Shown here piece after piece: positions 1 to 9,282 of a stretch of DNA of 64,000 nt. Made by a program: the position numbers and the translations under genes. Origin of the DNA: Acidobacteriota bacterium (GTDB lineage Bacteria; Acidobacteriota; Blastocatellia; UBA7656); assembly GCA_038040445.1 (NCBI GenBank), contig JBBPIG010000025.1, positions 29,301 to 93,300 of the forward strand. Reading direction: 5' to 3'. The notes under the pieces are model-generated. The model was not told the DNA's origin. It did no database searches and worked only from the letters and a program-made list of their open reading frames with translations. Each line of letters opens with the position of its first letter. Position 1 is the stretch's first letter.

Positions 1-234
1 CGTAGTCCGTGGTCCGTGGTCCGTGGTCCGTGGTCCGTGGTCCGTAGTCCGTAGTCCGTGGTCCGTAGTCCGTAGTCCGTGGTCCGTGGTCCGTGGTCCG
101 TGGTCCGTGGTCCGTAGTCCGTAGTAAGCGGTCAACAGTTGTCTACTGACCACAGACCACTGACCACCGAACTACGGACTACGGACCACGGACCACGGAC
201 TAAGGACTTCCGACCACTGACTACTGACAACTGA
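1..234. repeat. Heptamer array with inverted right arm (tract A, GTCCGTR unit)
   Basis: Positions 1-125 are almost entirely 7-bp units GTCCGTG or GTCCGTA in tandem. After a short spacer, positions 130-234 continue in 7-bp steps with the complementary orientation (TACGGAC, CACGGAC, then diverged CACTGAC and TACTGAC units). The two arms could pair into a long imperfect hairpin. The left end is cut by the window edge. The tract ends 16 bases before the start codon of the next gene. Units in the right arm are more diverged away from the centre of pairing. Confidence 0.9.
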
Positions 235-250
235 CGCTTCATCCCTTAAT

Positions 251-991
251 ATGTCTGCTATGCGACAGAAGACCGCGGCCATCGTCGTCATCGGCAACGA
301 GATTCTGACGGGCAAATCCGAAGACCAGAACGCCAGCTTCCTTATCGGGGAGATGTACAGCCTTGGAGTGGCGCTCCGCCGAATCGTCACCATTCCCGAC
401 GACATCGACGTGATCGCGGCTGCGGTTCGCGAATGCGCCGAACAATTCGATTACGTGTTCACCTCAGGCGGAGTCGGGCCGACTCACGACGACGTGACTA
501 TCGAAGGCGTAGCTCGCGCGTTCGGCAGACCGGTCGTAAGGCATCCGGAGCTGGAGGCAATGCTGCGCGGCTACTTCGGCGACGGCATTGACGCCGCCCG
601 ATTGCGGATGGCCGATACGCCAGATGGCGCCGAGCTGATCCGGCAGGTCGATATGCGGTGGCCGGTGCTTGCGATGAAGAACGTCTATATGCTCCCGGGC
701 GTACCCGAGTTGTTTCGCAAGAAGTTCGAGGCAATGCGCGAGCGCTTCCGTGCGGAGCCGTTTCACAGTCATACCCTCTACACTCGCGAAGACGAATTCG
801 ATATAGCACCTCGTCTTGACGAGGTTGCCGCCACTCACCCTGATGTAGACATCGGTTCGTACCCGACTTTTACTCGCGACGACTATCGGGTGAAGATCAC
901 CATCGAGTCAAAAGATCAGGCTGCGGTCGAACGCGCCCGCGATCAGTTGCTCACGCTGCTGGACCCCGCATCTCTCGCGCGGATCGAGTGA
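251..991 (+). CDS. CinA N-terminal/MoCF-like domain protein
   Basis: A 246-residue protein with the MoCF (molybdopterin-binding) fold as found in the N-terminal half of CinA. The signature GNEILTG lies at residues 15-21 and SGGVGPTHDD at 72-81, the latter being the family's binding loop. It ends where a full CinA would continue into the nicotinamide-nucleotide deamidase domain, so it is the short, single-domain form also seen in archaea and some bacteria. Activity on NMN or ADP-ribose cannot be assigned from this domain alone. A second in-frame ATG lies three codons in (260). No Shine-Dalgarno sequence is visible before either start; heptamer tract A lies directly upstream. GC and codon use match the neighbours. 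Confidence 0.85.
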   Translation: MSAMRQKTAAIVVIGNEILTGKSEDQNASFLIGEMYSLGVALRRIVTIPDDIDVIAAAVRECAEQFDYVFTSGGVGPTHDDVTIEGVARAFGRPVVRHPELEAMLRGYFGDGIDAARLRMADTPDGAELIRQVDMRWPVLAMKNVYMLPGVPELFRKKFEAMRERFRAEPFHSHTLYTREDEFDIAPRLDEVAATHPDVDIGSYPTFTRDDYRVKITIESKDQAAVERARDQLLTLLDPASLARIE

Positions 992-1142
992 CGAAGTGAA
1001 CGTGGCTCCGACGGCACCGCTCAAATAGACAGAGCGGATTTCCATTCTCGCGGTCGGGCGGTGACCGGCAGTTTTGCAAAAGGAATATCAGCGGGCGGTG
1101 ACTGGAAGTTTACAGACGAGTATCTGCGATTTGAGACGACCT

Positions 1143-2687
1143 ATGAAGAAATCGATGACTGCTGCCGGCATAGTGCTCGCGCTGATAGCGTTTTGCACGC
1201 CACCTCAAAGCGCGCGGACGGCAGCGCTACGATTCGAAGTAACAATCGCACCGGGTCTGATCCCATCTCCACAAAACGGACGACTGTTCGTAGTGATGAG
1301 TCCCAAGAGTCAACCCGAACCGAGGCTCACCATAGGCCAGACTGGGCTTGAGGCTTCACCGGTGTTTGCTCGTGACATCAGCAACTTTGCGCCCGGCGCC
1401 GCAGGCTCAATCGATGAAAAGTGCGCCGCCTTTCCCCTGGACAGCCTCGCGCGTTTAGCTGCCGGCGACTACTTCGTGCAAGCGTTGTTCGATTCAAACA
1501 CTGATCTGAAATCGGTGAACGCGCCCGGCAATCTCTACGGCACACCGCGGAAGGTTCATCTCGATCCCGCTCAAGGGGCGACGGTGAAGCTAGAGCTCAC
1601 CGAGAAGGTCGCCCCCGAGCAGTTACCGCCGAACACCGAGTACGTCAAGTTTGTGAAGATTCAATCAACTCTGCTTAGCAAGTTTCACAGGCGGCCAATC
1701 TATCTGCGAGCCGGTGTGATACTTCCGCGTGGCTTCGACAGCGAGCCCGCCAAGCGTTACCCGTTGCGCGTCAACATCGGCGGCTACGGCGCGAGGTTTA
1801 CTCGCGCGCAAAGAATGATGAGAGAGGGTTCGGGCTTTAGAAACACATGGCTCGCCGACGGCACGCCGCGAATGATCTTTCTACATCTGGACGGCGACGG
1901 CCCTTACGGCGATTGTTATCAAGTGAACTCCGACAACAACGGCCCGTACGGCGACGCGATCACTCAAGAGCTGATACCTTACGTCGAGCAGAAGTTCCGC
2001 TGCATCGGTCAGCCCTGGGCGCGCATGTTGGATGGAGGCTCGACGGGCGGCTGGGTCTCGCTCGCGCTCCAGATCTTCTACCCTGATTTTTTCAATGGGA
2101 CGTGGTCGGGGTTTCCGGACGGCGTCGACTTTCGAGCATTTCAGCTCATCAATATCTACGAAGATCAGAATGCATACCTCAACAAGCACGGCTTTGAGCG
2201 GCCAAGCGCGCGCGACTTGAATGGAGATGTGCGCTTTACGATTGCACACGAGTGCCAGATGGAGAACGCGATGGGAGTCGGCGACAGCTACACCATGTCA
2301 GGCGAGCAGTGGGGCGCGTGGAACGCGACGTATGGACCCCGCGGAGTAGATGGCCGCCCTGCCCCGCTGTGGGACTCGAAGACTGGAAAAATCAATCGGG
2401 AGCTTGCAGAGCACTGGAAGAAGTACGACCTCCGAATGGTTCTCGAGCAGAACTGGAAGACGCTTGGACCGAAGCTGCGCGGCAAGCTCACGATCTGGGT
2501 GGGCGAGGCGGACGAATACTTCTTGAACAACGCGGTGCATCTGCTGGACGCGTTTCTTTCCAAGGCCGATCCGCCTTATGAAGGGAAGATCATCTACGGC
2601 CCCGGCAAGGGTCACGGTTGGATGGCCTTCAGCGAACGCGAGATGATGGATCAGATGTCGGCTGCAGTTGAAAAGGCCAGAAAATAG
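1143..2687 (+). CDS. Secreted esterase D-like alpha/beta hydrolase
   Basis: A 514-residue protein read from ATG 1143, which gives a clean Sec signal peptide (basic start MKKSMT, then a hydrophobic run, cleavage near residue 24); upstream in-frame starts add an implausible N-terminus. The C-terminal half resembles the putative esterase family (PF00756). The nucleophile motif is GGSTGGW with Ser300, and a conserved His is in GKGHGW (His491). The first third is a beta-rich domain typical of esterases that carry an N-terminal accessory domain. The substrate is unknown; ferulate or other ester hydrolysis is possible. It lies alone between the MoCF-like gene and an antiporter. Confidence 0.75.
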   Translation: MKKSMTAAGIVLALIAFCTPPQSARTAALRFEVTIAPGLIPSPQNGRLFVVMSPKSQPEPRLTIGQTGLEASPVFARDISNFAPGAAGSIDEKCAAFPLDSLARLAAGDYFVQALFDSNTDLKSVNAPGNLYGTPRKVHLDPAQGATVKLELTEKVAPEQLPPNTEYVKFVKIQSTLLSKFHRRPIYLRAGVILPRGFDSEPAKRYPLRVNIGGYGARFTRAQRMMREGSGFRNTWLADGTPRMIFLHLDGDGPYGDCYQVNSDNNGPYGDAITQELIPYVEQKFRCIGQPWARMLDGGSTGGWVSLALQIFYPDFFNGTWSGFPDGVDFRAFQLINIYEDQNAYLNKHGFERPSARDLNGDVRFTIAHECQMENAMGVGDSYTMSGEQWGAWNATYGPRGVDGRPAPLWDSKTGKINRELAEHWKKYDLRMVLEQNWKTLGPKLRGKLTIWVGEADEYFLNNAVHLLDAFLSKADPPYEGKIIYGPGKGHGWMAFSEREMMDQMSAAVEKARK

Positions 2688-2786
2688 ACCGCGGATGAAG
2701 CTGGTTTGACTGACGATTACGGATCCGATCCGCCTGAATCCGTCGCATCCGCGTTATCGGCATTCAATTCGGAGCGTGAGATCATT

Positions 2787-3887
2787 GTGAAGAAATCCGC
2801 CCTCAATCAATTTCTGCTCGAGCACTGCCTTGATGTGCTGCTGATCTTCATCCCGGTCGCGGCTGTCCTTCACTACTCGCACGCGCCGGAAATATGGTCG
2901 TTTATCGCCTCAGGGCTCGCGATCATCCCACTCGCCGGATGGATGGGCAAGGCGACGGAAAGTCTGGCGGTGAAACTGGGCGCGGGCGTCGGCGGGTTGC
3001 TAAACGCCACGTTTGGGAATGCCGCGGAAATGATCATCGCCGTTCAAGGTCTGCGCGCAGGTATGACCGACGTGGTCAAGGCATCGCTCACGGGCTCTAT
3101 TCTCGGAAACATTCTGTTGGTGCTGGGCTTGAGCATATTGGCCGGCGGGCTCAAACATCGGCATCAGAAATTCAATCGCACCGCGGCTACGATGAGCGCG
3201 ACCCTGATGGCGTTGAGCGCGATCGGGTTGCTGGTGCCGGCTCTCTTTCACTGGGTCACGCTCGGCTCGTCGGGAAGCGCGGAGAGGAACATCAGTCTCG
3301 AGATTTCGGTCGTGTTGTTTGTGACTTATGTTCTGAGCCTGGTCTTCGCCCTTCGCACTCACAAGGACCTGTATCTGGGACCCATCGGCGAGCACAAAGA
3401 GGCGGCGTCGATGCGGCCGAAGACTGCAGGTGTAGTACTACTGGGCGCAACCGCGCTGGTCGCGTGGATGAGCGAGCTGCTTGTGCACGCCGTCGAGCCC
3501 GCGTCAAAGGTCTTAGGACTAACAGAAGTCTTTGTCGGGGTCATCGTAGTAGCGATCATTGGCAACGCCGCCGAGCACAGTTCCGCAATACTCGTGGCGA
3601 TGAAGAATCAGATGGACCTGGCATACCACATCGCCGTCGGGTCGAGCATGCAGATCGCCCTGTTTGTCGCTCCGGCGCTCGTGTTCTTGAGCTATGCGAT
3701 CGGTAGTCCAATGGATTTGCTGTTCACTACATTTGAAGTGATAACAGTGGGGCTCGCGGTCGCGATCGTAAGCCTGGTCGCGGCCGACGGCGAGTCGAAC
3801 TGGATGGAAGGTGTGCTGCTCATCGCCGTTTACCTGATCTTTGGTATTGCGTTTTTCTTCCTACCGGCGTCGCTTCCGGCAATGTAA
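2787..3887 (+). CDS. Calcium/proton antiporter of the CaCA (CAX) family
   Basis: An integral membrane exchanger of about 366 residues with roughly eleven hydrophobic segments. The two inverted alpha-repeats that bind the cation are visible as GNAAEM (residues 77-82) and GNAAEH (259-264). This is the Ca2+/H+ exchanger branch of the CaCA superfamily, which extrudes Ca2+ using the proton gradient. GTG at 2787 is preferred because it follows a GAG-rich sequence and begins just before the first helix; an in-frame TTG at 2706 would add 27 polar residues. It converges on the MFS gene downstream. Confidence 0.85.
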   Translation: MKKSALNQFLLEHCLDVLLIFIPVAAVLHYSHAPEIWSFIASGLAIIPLAGWMGKATESLAVKLGAGVGGLLNATFGNAAEMIIAVQGLRAGMTDVVKASLTGSILGNILLVLGLSILAGGLKHRHQKFNRTAATMSATLMALSAIGLLVPALFHWVTLGSSGSAERNISLEISVVLFVTYVLSLVFALRTHKDLYLGPIGEHKEAASMRPKTAGVVLLGATALVAWMSELLVHAVEPASKVLGLTEVFVGVIVVAIIGNAAEHSSAILVAMKNQMDLAYHIAVGSSMQIALFVAPALVFLSYAIGSPMDLLFTTFEVITVGLAVAIVSLVAADGESNWMEGVLLIAVYLIFGIAFFFLPASLPAM

Positions 3888-3916
3888 CAGAGCGAGACTC
3901 GACTGGGCAGTTGGCG

Positions 3917-5404
3917 TCACTGCTGGGCCGGAAGCATGGGCCGGCTCGCGGGGGCCACCTCGCGTCTCCGAAGGGCCAACAGGCTGAGTGCAGTTATCCC
4001 TCCAAGGATCGCACTCAGGAGCACCAGGCCGTCCACCCCGTTCCAATCGGCGAAGTAACCGCCCGCCGAGGTTCCAAGCAATTGACCAACGCCGAGAAAG
4101 ACCGAGTACAGCCCCATTATCGAGCCGCGATCCGCCGCGTAACTCTCGGTCACATCCGCCAGATAGGTGAGCGCGGCAGGTGTGAACCCGCTTAAGATCA
4201 GGAGCTCAATCAGCAAGGTGCCGAGCAGCGAATAGTAGAACGGGCTGGAGAATGTCTCGAGGTGATTCAGGCCGAAGACCGTCAGCAGCAACGCGAACAG
4301 AGCAAGCGTGCTGATCAGCATGACGCTGGTCTTGCGAAAGCGGCCGAGGACGAAGCTCCAGGCGAGGATGCCTAACGCGAAGAAGCCTGCCAGCGTCGCG
4401 AACCCAACGCCGAACTTCTCCGGGGCCATCGCGCCGGTAAGCAGTTGCCCTTGAAAATGATCTTTGCCGGTCAGCAACCCCACGCTATGGTTAGTCCATA
4501 CGCCTACAATCGAGAAGATCGAAATCCACGCCGGGCTAAACATCCACACCGTAGGCGACTTGAAGACTTCGTAGTAATGCTTCAGCCGTCTGTGCGCAGC
4601 CGCCGCATGGGAAATCACGCTCGGGTCAACAGGGCGGCGTGCTCGTCGCTTCTTATCCCGAAGTCCCCATGCAAAGATCGCCAGACTTGTCGCGAAGATC
4701 AGTCCATTGATGCTGAATGCCGGGCTGATCAGCTTGATTCCAGCAACTGTCCGCTCTTGGCCGAAGAACTTCCACAAATAGCCCCCGATGACCGCGCCTA
4801 AACCGATGCCTCCAACCAGCGTTATCTCGAACAGACCCATTACTCGCGCGCGGAGGTTCGGACGCCCCACGGTTGCTTCCGAAATGTAGCCCAGCGTTGC
4901 AGGCACCGAACTTCCGGTCGAGAGCCCGGCAAGCAATCTAACGAAGACCAGCAGCCACAGCGCTGACGTCATCGCGGTTATCTGAACCGCGATGGCGCCG
5001 AACACCGGGCCGAGGATAATAAAGATCTTCCTGCCGTAGCGATCGCTCATCGCGCCAAATACCAGCGAGCCGAGAAGTTCGGTGATGAAGAACGCAGCAA
5101 TGACATAGCCCCGGGTCGTGTAAGAAATAGGATAGTAGTGGCGGCTGATGTGATCGAGGTAGAATTGAGTCATCTGCCCCATAGTCTGACTTGCGAGCCG
5201 CAAGATAAGACTGCCGACAAGGACGGCTATCAAAGAGCGGAGCAGGGATCGGCCAATTCGGCGCCGGGGCGACTTAGGGACTGGCGGTAGTCCGCCGGTT
5301 AACGAGTCAGAGGGTAGGGCTTGATCCGTTCGTCCAACCTCATCGCCGTCACGAGCTGAGAGATTGGTAGCGTCGGCGCGTGGAAGCTGGTTAGCATCGG
5401 CCAT
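3917..5404 (-). CDS. MFS transporter
   Basis: A 495-residue protein with twelve predicted transmembrane helices after a hydrophilic N-terminal region of about 60 residues. The loop between helices 2 and 3 carries the MFS signature (GAMSDRYGRK), and a long central loop separates two six-helix halves with charged KKRRARR at its start. The substrate cannot be inferred; drug or metabolite export are both possible. It starts 7 bases after the stop codon of the cyclophilin gene, so the two probably share a transcript. Confidence 0.85.
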   Translation of the reverse strand: MADANQLPRADATNLSARDGDEVGRTDQALPSDSLTGGLPPVPKSPRRRIGRSLLRSLIAVLVGSLILRLASQTMGQMTQFYLDHISRHYYPISYTTRGYVIAAFFITELLGSLVFGAMSDRYGRKIFIILGPVFGAIAVQITAMTSALWLLVFVRLLAGLSTGSSVPATLGYISEATVGRPNLRARVMGLFEITLVGGIGLGAVIGGYLWKFFGQERTVAGIKLISPAFSINGLIFATSLAIFAWGLRDKKRRARRPVDPSVISHAAAAHRRLKHYYEVFKSPTVWMFSPAWISIFSIVGVWTNHSVGLLTGKDHFQGQLLTGAMAPEKFGVGFATLAGFFALGILAWSFVLGRFRKTSVMLISTLALFALLLTVFGLNHLETFSSPFYYSLLGTLLIELLILSGFTPAALTYLADVTESYAADRGSIMGLYSVFLGVGQLLGTSAGGYFADWNGVDGLVLLSAILGGITALSLLALRRREVAPASRPMLPAQQ

Positions 5405-5411
5405 TCTCGTC

Positions 5412-6089
5412 TTAGTTTACTGAGACCCTGTTCGTCTTCACCGGAGTCACCGGGCGGCTTCTCTCGCCCCTTGGCGTCATTGTAGTTGGCGCGGTGACTA
5501 TCCGGTCAACTACATCCATACCTTCAGTGACACGACCGAATATCGTATAGTCCGGCGCCAACTGACTCAATGAGCGATCGCCATGCATAATGAAAAACTG
5601 GCTTGACCCGGTTTCCGGCGTGCCCTTGTTCGCCATCGCTACCAGACCCCGACGGTAGCCGCCTTGATAGAGCGGCGAGTTTCGATTGATCTCGTTCGGA
5701 AGCATCGCGCCGGTCGCCGTCTGGCCCCCGGTCCCATCGCCGTTTGGATCGCCACCTTGAATCATGAAGCCGCTGATCACCCGATGAAAAATAGTCCCGT
5801 TGTAGTAACCGCGATCTGCCAGTAGACGAAAGTTCTCCGCTGTCTTCGGGGCTTCGTCCTCGAGCAGCTCGAACTTTATCGTACCGAGGTCGGTTTCGAT
5901 TACGGCCGTTCGATTGGGGTGATTTGCGCTGGCGGGTTTCGGGGCGCCGCTTTCCTTCTCGCTGCAACCTGCCATCAAAATCGCCAACATCGTCACCAAT
6001 GCGGCCGCGCCACTGCGTCTGCGTTCGCCCTTCCCTGCTTCACGATGTTGTGCGCGAGCCGGAGCGCCACTAAAGCTCATATGCTTCAT
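5412..6089 (-). CDS. Lipoprotein cyclophilin-type peptidyl-prolyl isomerase
   Basis: A 225-residue protein. A long basic N-terminus is followed by a hydrophobic stretch and a lipobox (LMAGC), so the mature protein should be lipid-anchored outside the inner membrane. The rest is a cyclophilin domain: FHRVISGFMIQGGD, the GSSQFFI strand and the IFGRVTEGMDVVD end motif are all present, including the catalytic Arg of FHR. It catalyses proline cis-trans isomerisation during folding of envelope proteins. An alternative ATG at 6080 has better spacing to the GGAGG sequence, which lies directly against the ATG at 6089. First gene of a two-gene unit with the MFS gene. Confidence 0.9.
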   Translation of the reverse strand: MKHMSFSGAPARAQHREAGKGERRRSGAAALVTMLAILMAGCSEKESGAPKPASANHPNRTAVIETDLGTIKFELLEDEAPKTAENFRLLADRGYYNGTIFHRVISGFMIQGGDPNGDGTGGQTATGAMLPNEINRNSPLYQGGYRRGLVAMANKGTPETGSSQFFIMHGDRSLSQLAPDYTIFGRVTEGMDVVDRIVTAPTTMTPRGERSRPVTPVKTNRVSVN

Positions 6090-6210
6090 CCCTCCAATGC
6101 AGAAGCGGCGAGCTATTGCGCGCGATGTGAATGCGCGACGCGCTCGCCGCTTGGTTTTCTCAAGTTCATTTGCCGGGTTCGGCTAGTGCAGCGTTCACAG
6201 AGGGACTCGA

Positions 6211-6615
6211 TCACTTTGCCGTCGGATGGTCCTTCTTGTACGTCTCGACGCAATGATCGCAGCAGAAATAAACCTTGCGTCCTTCGAACTCCACTGACTT
6301 GGTTTTGTCGATGGGCTCTTTCGACACAGGACAAACTTCATTGATCGCAATCGCGTCTCGCTCTTCCTTGGACATCTTTGCCACAAAGGACTCGGGGTTC
6401 TTGTTGAACCCGGTGAGGCATCCTTCGCAGCAGACATAAACGTACTGCCCCTTATATTCCGTGCGGTACTTCTCACTCACCGGTCCGCCGCTCACGGGAC
6501 AGATCTTATTAGTCACGTTCTTATTCTCGGTCCCATCGGGCGATGCGCTGGCGGCGACCCCGGCCGCGCTCGCAAGCATCCCCACCAAGAGAATCGCCAA
6601 AGCAATTTTTCGCAT
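6211..6615 (-). CDS. Secreted tandem TRASH/YHS-like metal-binding protein
   Basis: A 134-residue protein from ATG 6615, which follows a clear GAGGAG ribosome-binding site and begins a Sec signal peptide (MRKIALAILL). The mature part contains two copies of one unit: KICPVSGGPV followed by VYVCCEGC, then EVCPVSKEPI followed by VYFCCDHC. Each has one Cys in the CPVS element and a later CC-x-x-C cluster, as in TRASH/YHS treble-clef domains that bind copper, zinc or other soft metals. A role in periplasmic metal sensing or carriage is inferred. An upstream in-frame start (6693) lacks support. Confidence 0.75.
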   Translation of the reverse strand: MRKIALAILLVGMLASAAGVAASASPDGTENKNVTNKICPVSGGPVSEKYRTEYKGQYVYVCCEGCLTGFNKNPESFVAKMSKEERDAIAINEVCPVSKEPIDKTKSVEFEGRKVYFCCDHCVETYKKDHPTAK

Positions 6616-6756
6616 GAGCTTAGTCTCACTCCTCAGTTTATTCGATTGGCCAATAGCCGGGTTGATTATACTGATTGTCGTCGCGGCACGCAAAGCCGGC
6701 TCGCACGCGGCGCGGAGCTCCGGCGTTTAAGCAACGGCTGAAGCTCATCAAGCTAC

Positions 6757-7179
6757 TCAGTGTAAGTAGATTTCAAGCACGCGATTCTGAAGCTGAGGAT
6801 CGTAAATGACCGACACCACGTCCCCCTCGTTCAGCTCGGCAGCGGTTATCGTCTCGTCGTCGTGCGTGTCGTCGGACAGCAGACCCAGCAGGTCCGGCTC
6901 CCCGGATCTTCCGACGCCGGCGCCGACGAGATCGTTCTCGCGCGCAAGCACGGTCACCTCCTGAAATTCCTTCGCTGGTCTTACCGTGATCAACAACATG
7001 CCCTTGCCGGAGGGCGTCATCTTCAAGATCGCACCGCGAACCGCGGCGAGCTGTCTGGGGGGGCCCGCGCGTTGGCTCCGCTCGACTCTATCCGTTGGGT
7101 CGGGCAAGGTGTCGCGCTGGAGTGAAGGCACGACTGTAAGCAAGAGCGACATGCTCCATACCATCGCGAAGGTTTGCAT
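6757..7179 (-). CDS. Hypothetical secreted protein
   Basis: A 140-residue protein with a hydrophobic N-terminus that fits a signal peptide (residues 1-20) and a short beta-rich domain (VRGAILKMTP, GMLLITVRP, GDVVSVIYDP) resembling a small OB-like barrel. No family was recognised. An AAGGAA sequence lies 11 bases before the ATG. It stands between the TRASH-like gene and tRNA-Val. Confidence 0.6.
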   Translation of the reverse strand: MQTFAMVWSMSLLLTVVPSLQRDTLPDPTDRVERSQRAGPPRQLAAVRGAILKMTPSGKGMLLITVRPAKEFQEVTVLARENDLVGAGVGRSGEPDLLGLLSDDTHDDETITAAELNEGDVVSVIYDPQLQNRVLEIYLH

Positions 7180-7335
7180 GTAGTTAGTTTTCCTTAGGTT
7201 GATCTGCTCTGGAAGAAAGCTGGTTCGTGCCGTTGGGGAGAACTAGGAGAACGCCGTTATGCTACTACGGTGCCGTGTCGGGCTTCAAGTCTTTTGGCAG
7301 TTCTATACAGCATAGGGGTGACGGCGAGTGTCGGG

Positions 7336-7364
7336 TTGACGCTCTTTGTTACGCTCTGTTAGGT
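7336..7364 (+). promoter_or_regulatory. Possible promoter of tRNA-Val
   Basis: TTGACG at 7336-7341 is followed after 17 bases by TTAGGT (7359-7364), 17 bases before the tRNA. The -35 element is good; the -10 is poor. Confidence 0.3.
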
Positions 7365-7381
7365 TCAAGCGTCGAATTTCT

Positions 7382-7456
<75 letters not shown>

Positions 7457-7947
7457 TTACTTTTTAGATGGGACAAACTTTGCGGACCTCGACGGGTGGA
7501 ACCGCGCTCAACTGCGCGTCCCTTGCCGAGCGCCGAGGCGCTTTGGTAGTATTTGCGCTTGAGATCAGCATGGCAGAAGTAGTGGGTCGAATCCACCATC
7601 GCTGCCATCGCGAACTTTCAGCTCTCACAAGAGAGACTGAGATCGTTATTTTACGTCAGCTCCGGAAGTCCTGAGGCTTTCGAACAACCCTCTGCTACAG
7701 ACGGTAATGCCGAAGGCGCTGACGTAAGATCCGACCAAAGTGGTAGAAGGTAAACCGACGCTCGACAGATCAAACATTGGCCTTTCGTTGAACGGCGACG
7801 TTTTGCCTTCCGCGTGGACCAACGCGATGTTGCGCAGTGCTTGGAAAGTGTTCGCGCATTCGTGTCAACCCATACTGGCCGTTGGTAAGCCATGCGGCTA
7901 ACGTTTAAGACTGTCAAACCAGCAATACCGGTTTAGGAGGATTCAAT
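7457..7947. other. Gene-free stretch between tRNA-Val and infC
   Basis: About 490 bases without a convincing gene. Open frames on both strands lack ribosome-binding sites and family resemblance. Its end (7935-7940) holds the AGGAGG ribosome-binding site of infC, so it presumably contains the promoter and leader of the infC cluster; no clear -10/-35 pair stands out. Confidence 0.6.
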
Positions 7948-8502
7948 ATCAGCAGCTTTCAGCGAAGAGGATTTAGAGACAGAGGACCCCGTGTCCCATC
8001 GGTCCGCGTCAATGAGCGGATACGGACTGCTGAGGTTCGGGTGATCGATGAGGACGGGGCCCAGATCGGCGTAATGCCGCCGCGACAGGCGCTGGAAATC
8101 GCTCGCGGAAAAGGCCTGGACCTCGTCGAAATTGCGCCGCAAGCTCAACCGCCGGTTTGCCGCATCATCAACTTCGGCAAATACCAATACGAACAAAAGA
8201 AGAAGCAGAAAGAAGCGAAGGCTAAACAGACTTTCATTACCGTAAAAGAGATCAAGTTCAGACCGGGCACTGACGAGCACGACTACGACTTCAAGAAGAA
8301 CAACGCCGTGCGCATTCTTCACGACGGGGACAAGGTCAAGGCCACCGTTCACTTCCGCGGCCGGGAGATTACGCACAAAGAGCTTGGCTTCTCGTTGCTA
8401 CAGCGGCTCGAGCAAGACCTCGCCGAGGCGGGAACAGTAGAAGTAAGGCCCAAGCTCGAAGGAATGAACATGTTTATTATGCTGGCGCCTAAGAAGAAAT
8501 GA
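7948..8502 (+). CDS. infC: Translation initiation factor IF-3, AUC start
   Basis: A 184-residue IF-3. It binds the 30S subunit, prevents premature 50S joining and checks the start codon and initiator tRNA. The N-terminal domain begins with the conserved [16 protein letters not shown], followed by the lysine-rich linker ([14 protein letters not shown]) and the C-terminal domain. The start is ATC at 7948: a strong AGGAGG (7935-7940) lies seven bases upstream, and the frame has a stop at 7906 and no ATG, GTG or TTG before residue 32. AUU/AUC/AUA starts are a known self-regulatory feature of infC, because IF-3 itself discriminates against them. A GTG at 8041 would remove conserved residues. First gene of infC-rpmI-rplT. 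Confidence 0.95.
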   Translation: MSSFQRRGFRDRGPRVPSVRVNERIRTAEVRVIDEDGAQIGVMPPRQALEIARGKGLDLVEIAPQAQPPVCRIINFGKYQYEQKKKQKEAKAKQTFITVKEIKFRPGTDEHDYDFKKNNAVRILHDGDKVKATVHFRGREITHKELGFSLLQRLEQDLAEAGTVEVRPKLEGMNMFIMLAPKKK

Positions 8503-8517
8503 ATCTCATAGATGTAC

Positions 8518-8576
8518 CGTAGGTTTGTCTAACCTGCGGCGAGACTGCGAAGCAACCGCAGGGTAGGCAACCTACG
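8518..8576 (+). promoter_or_regulatory. Stem-loop between infC and rpmI
   Basis: Outer stem CGTAGGTT (8518-8525) pairs with AACCTACG (8569-8576), and inner stem CCTGCGG (8533-8539) pairs with CCGCAGG (8556-8562). It sits just before the rpmI ribosome-binding site, where L20 autoregulates rpmI-rplT in other bacteria. It could equally be a member of a dispersed repeat family. Confidence 0.5.
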
Positions 8577-8598
8577 ACACATTTTTACAGGAGGAATA

Positions 8599-8802
8599 AT
8601 GCCAAAACTCAAAACCCATAAGGGCGCTGCCAAGCGGTTCCGCCTCACGGCAACCGGCAAGGTCAAGCGGGGACATTCCCACGCACGCCACATCTTGACT
8701 AAGAAGTCTACCAAGCGGAAGCGTCATCTCGACATCGACGGCCTGGTCGCGAAACCTGATGAAAAACCGACCAAGAGAATGCTTCCTTACGGCCGGGACT
8801 AG
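8599..8802 (+). CDS. rpmI: 50S ribosomal protein L35
   Basis: A 67-residue, very basic protein matching L35 throughout: [14 protein letters not shown] at the start and the KRKRHL core motif. It is a structural protein of the large subunit. GGAGG lies six bases before the ATG. It follows infC after a 96-base gap that contains a strong stem-loop, and precedes rplT, the standard order. Confidence 0.96.
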   Translation: MPKLKTHKGAAKRFRLTATGKVKRGHSHARHILTKKSTKRKRHLDIDGLVAKPDEKPTKRMLPYGRD

Positions 8803-8884
8803 AATCGCGATGCCATCCGTGAAACCGGCTCGTGACTTAGTGAAGATGGCGATAATTGGACCAATGTAATCATAGGAGGGACTT

Positions 8885-9262
8885 ATGCCTCGCGCTAAAC
8901 GTGGAAACAAGCGTCTGCAGAAACGAAAAGGTATTTTGAAACTCGCCCGCGGCTATCGCGGCACCAAGAGCAAGCTATATCGTCACGCGAAGGAGCAGGT
9001 CGAACGCTCGTTGAATTTCGCGTTCACGGGACGCAAGCTCAAAAAGCGAGACTTCCGCTCGTTGTGGATCGTCCGCATCGGCGCGGCCGCGCGCTTAAAC
9101 GGACTCAGCTACAGCCAGTTTATGCACGGGCTGAAGCTTGCCGAGATCAAGCTTGATCGCAAGATCCTTGCTGATCTGGCGGTCCACGAACCCGCGGCGT
9201 TCACTGAGATATCCGGCAAGGCGAAGCAAGCCATTGAATCACACCGCGCTACTGCCGCTTGA
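8885..9262 (+). CDS. rplT: 50S ribosomal protein L20
   Basis: A 125-residue L20, needed for early assembly of the 50S subunit and the usual feedback regulator of rpmI-rplT. The N-terminal extension [19 protein letters not shown] and the globular part [25 protein letters not shown] are typical. AGGAGG lies seven bases before the ATG. The length is slightly above the usual 115-120 because of an Ala-rich end. Confidence 0.96.
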   Translation: MPRAKRGNKRLQKRKGILKLARGYRGTKSKLYRHAKEQVERSLNFAFTGRKLKKRDFRSLWIVRIGAAARLNGLSYSQFMHGLKLAEIKLDRKILADLAVHEPAAFTEISGKAKQAIESHRATAA

Positions 9263-9282
9263 CATGCCGAACGAGTGAGGAT

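Noticed and set aside
1-234. Repeat tracts as CRISPR arrays
   Set aside because: Units are 7 bp in direct contact without spacers, and no cas genes are present.
7468-7917. Short open frames between tRNA-Val and infC
   Set aside because: No ribosome-binding sites, conflicting frames, low-complexity translations; they do not resemble known proteins.
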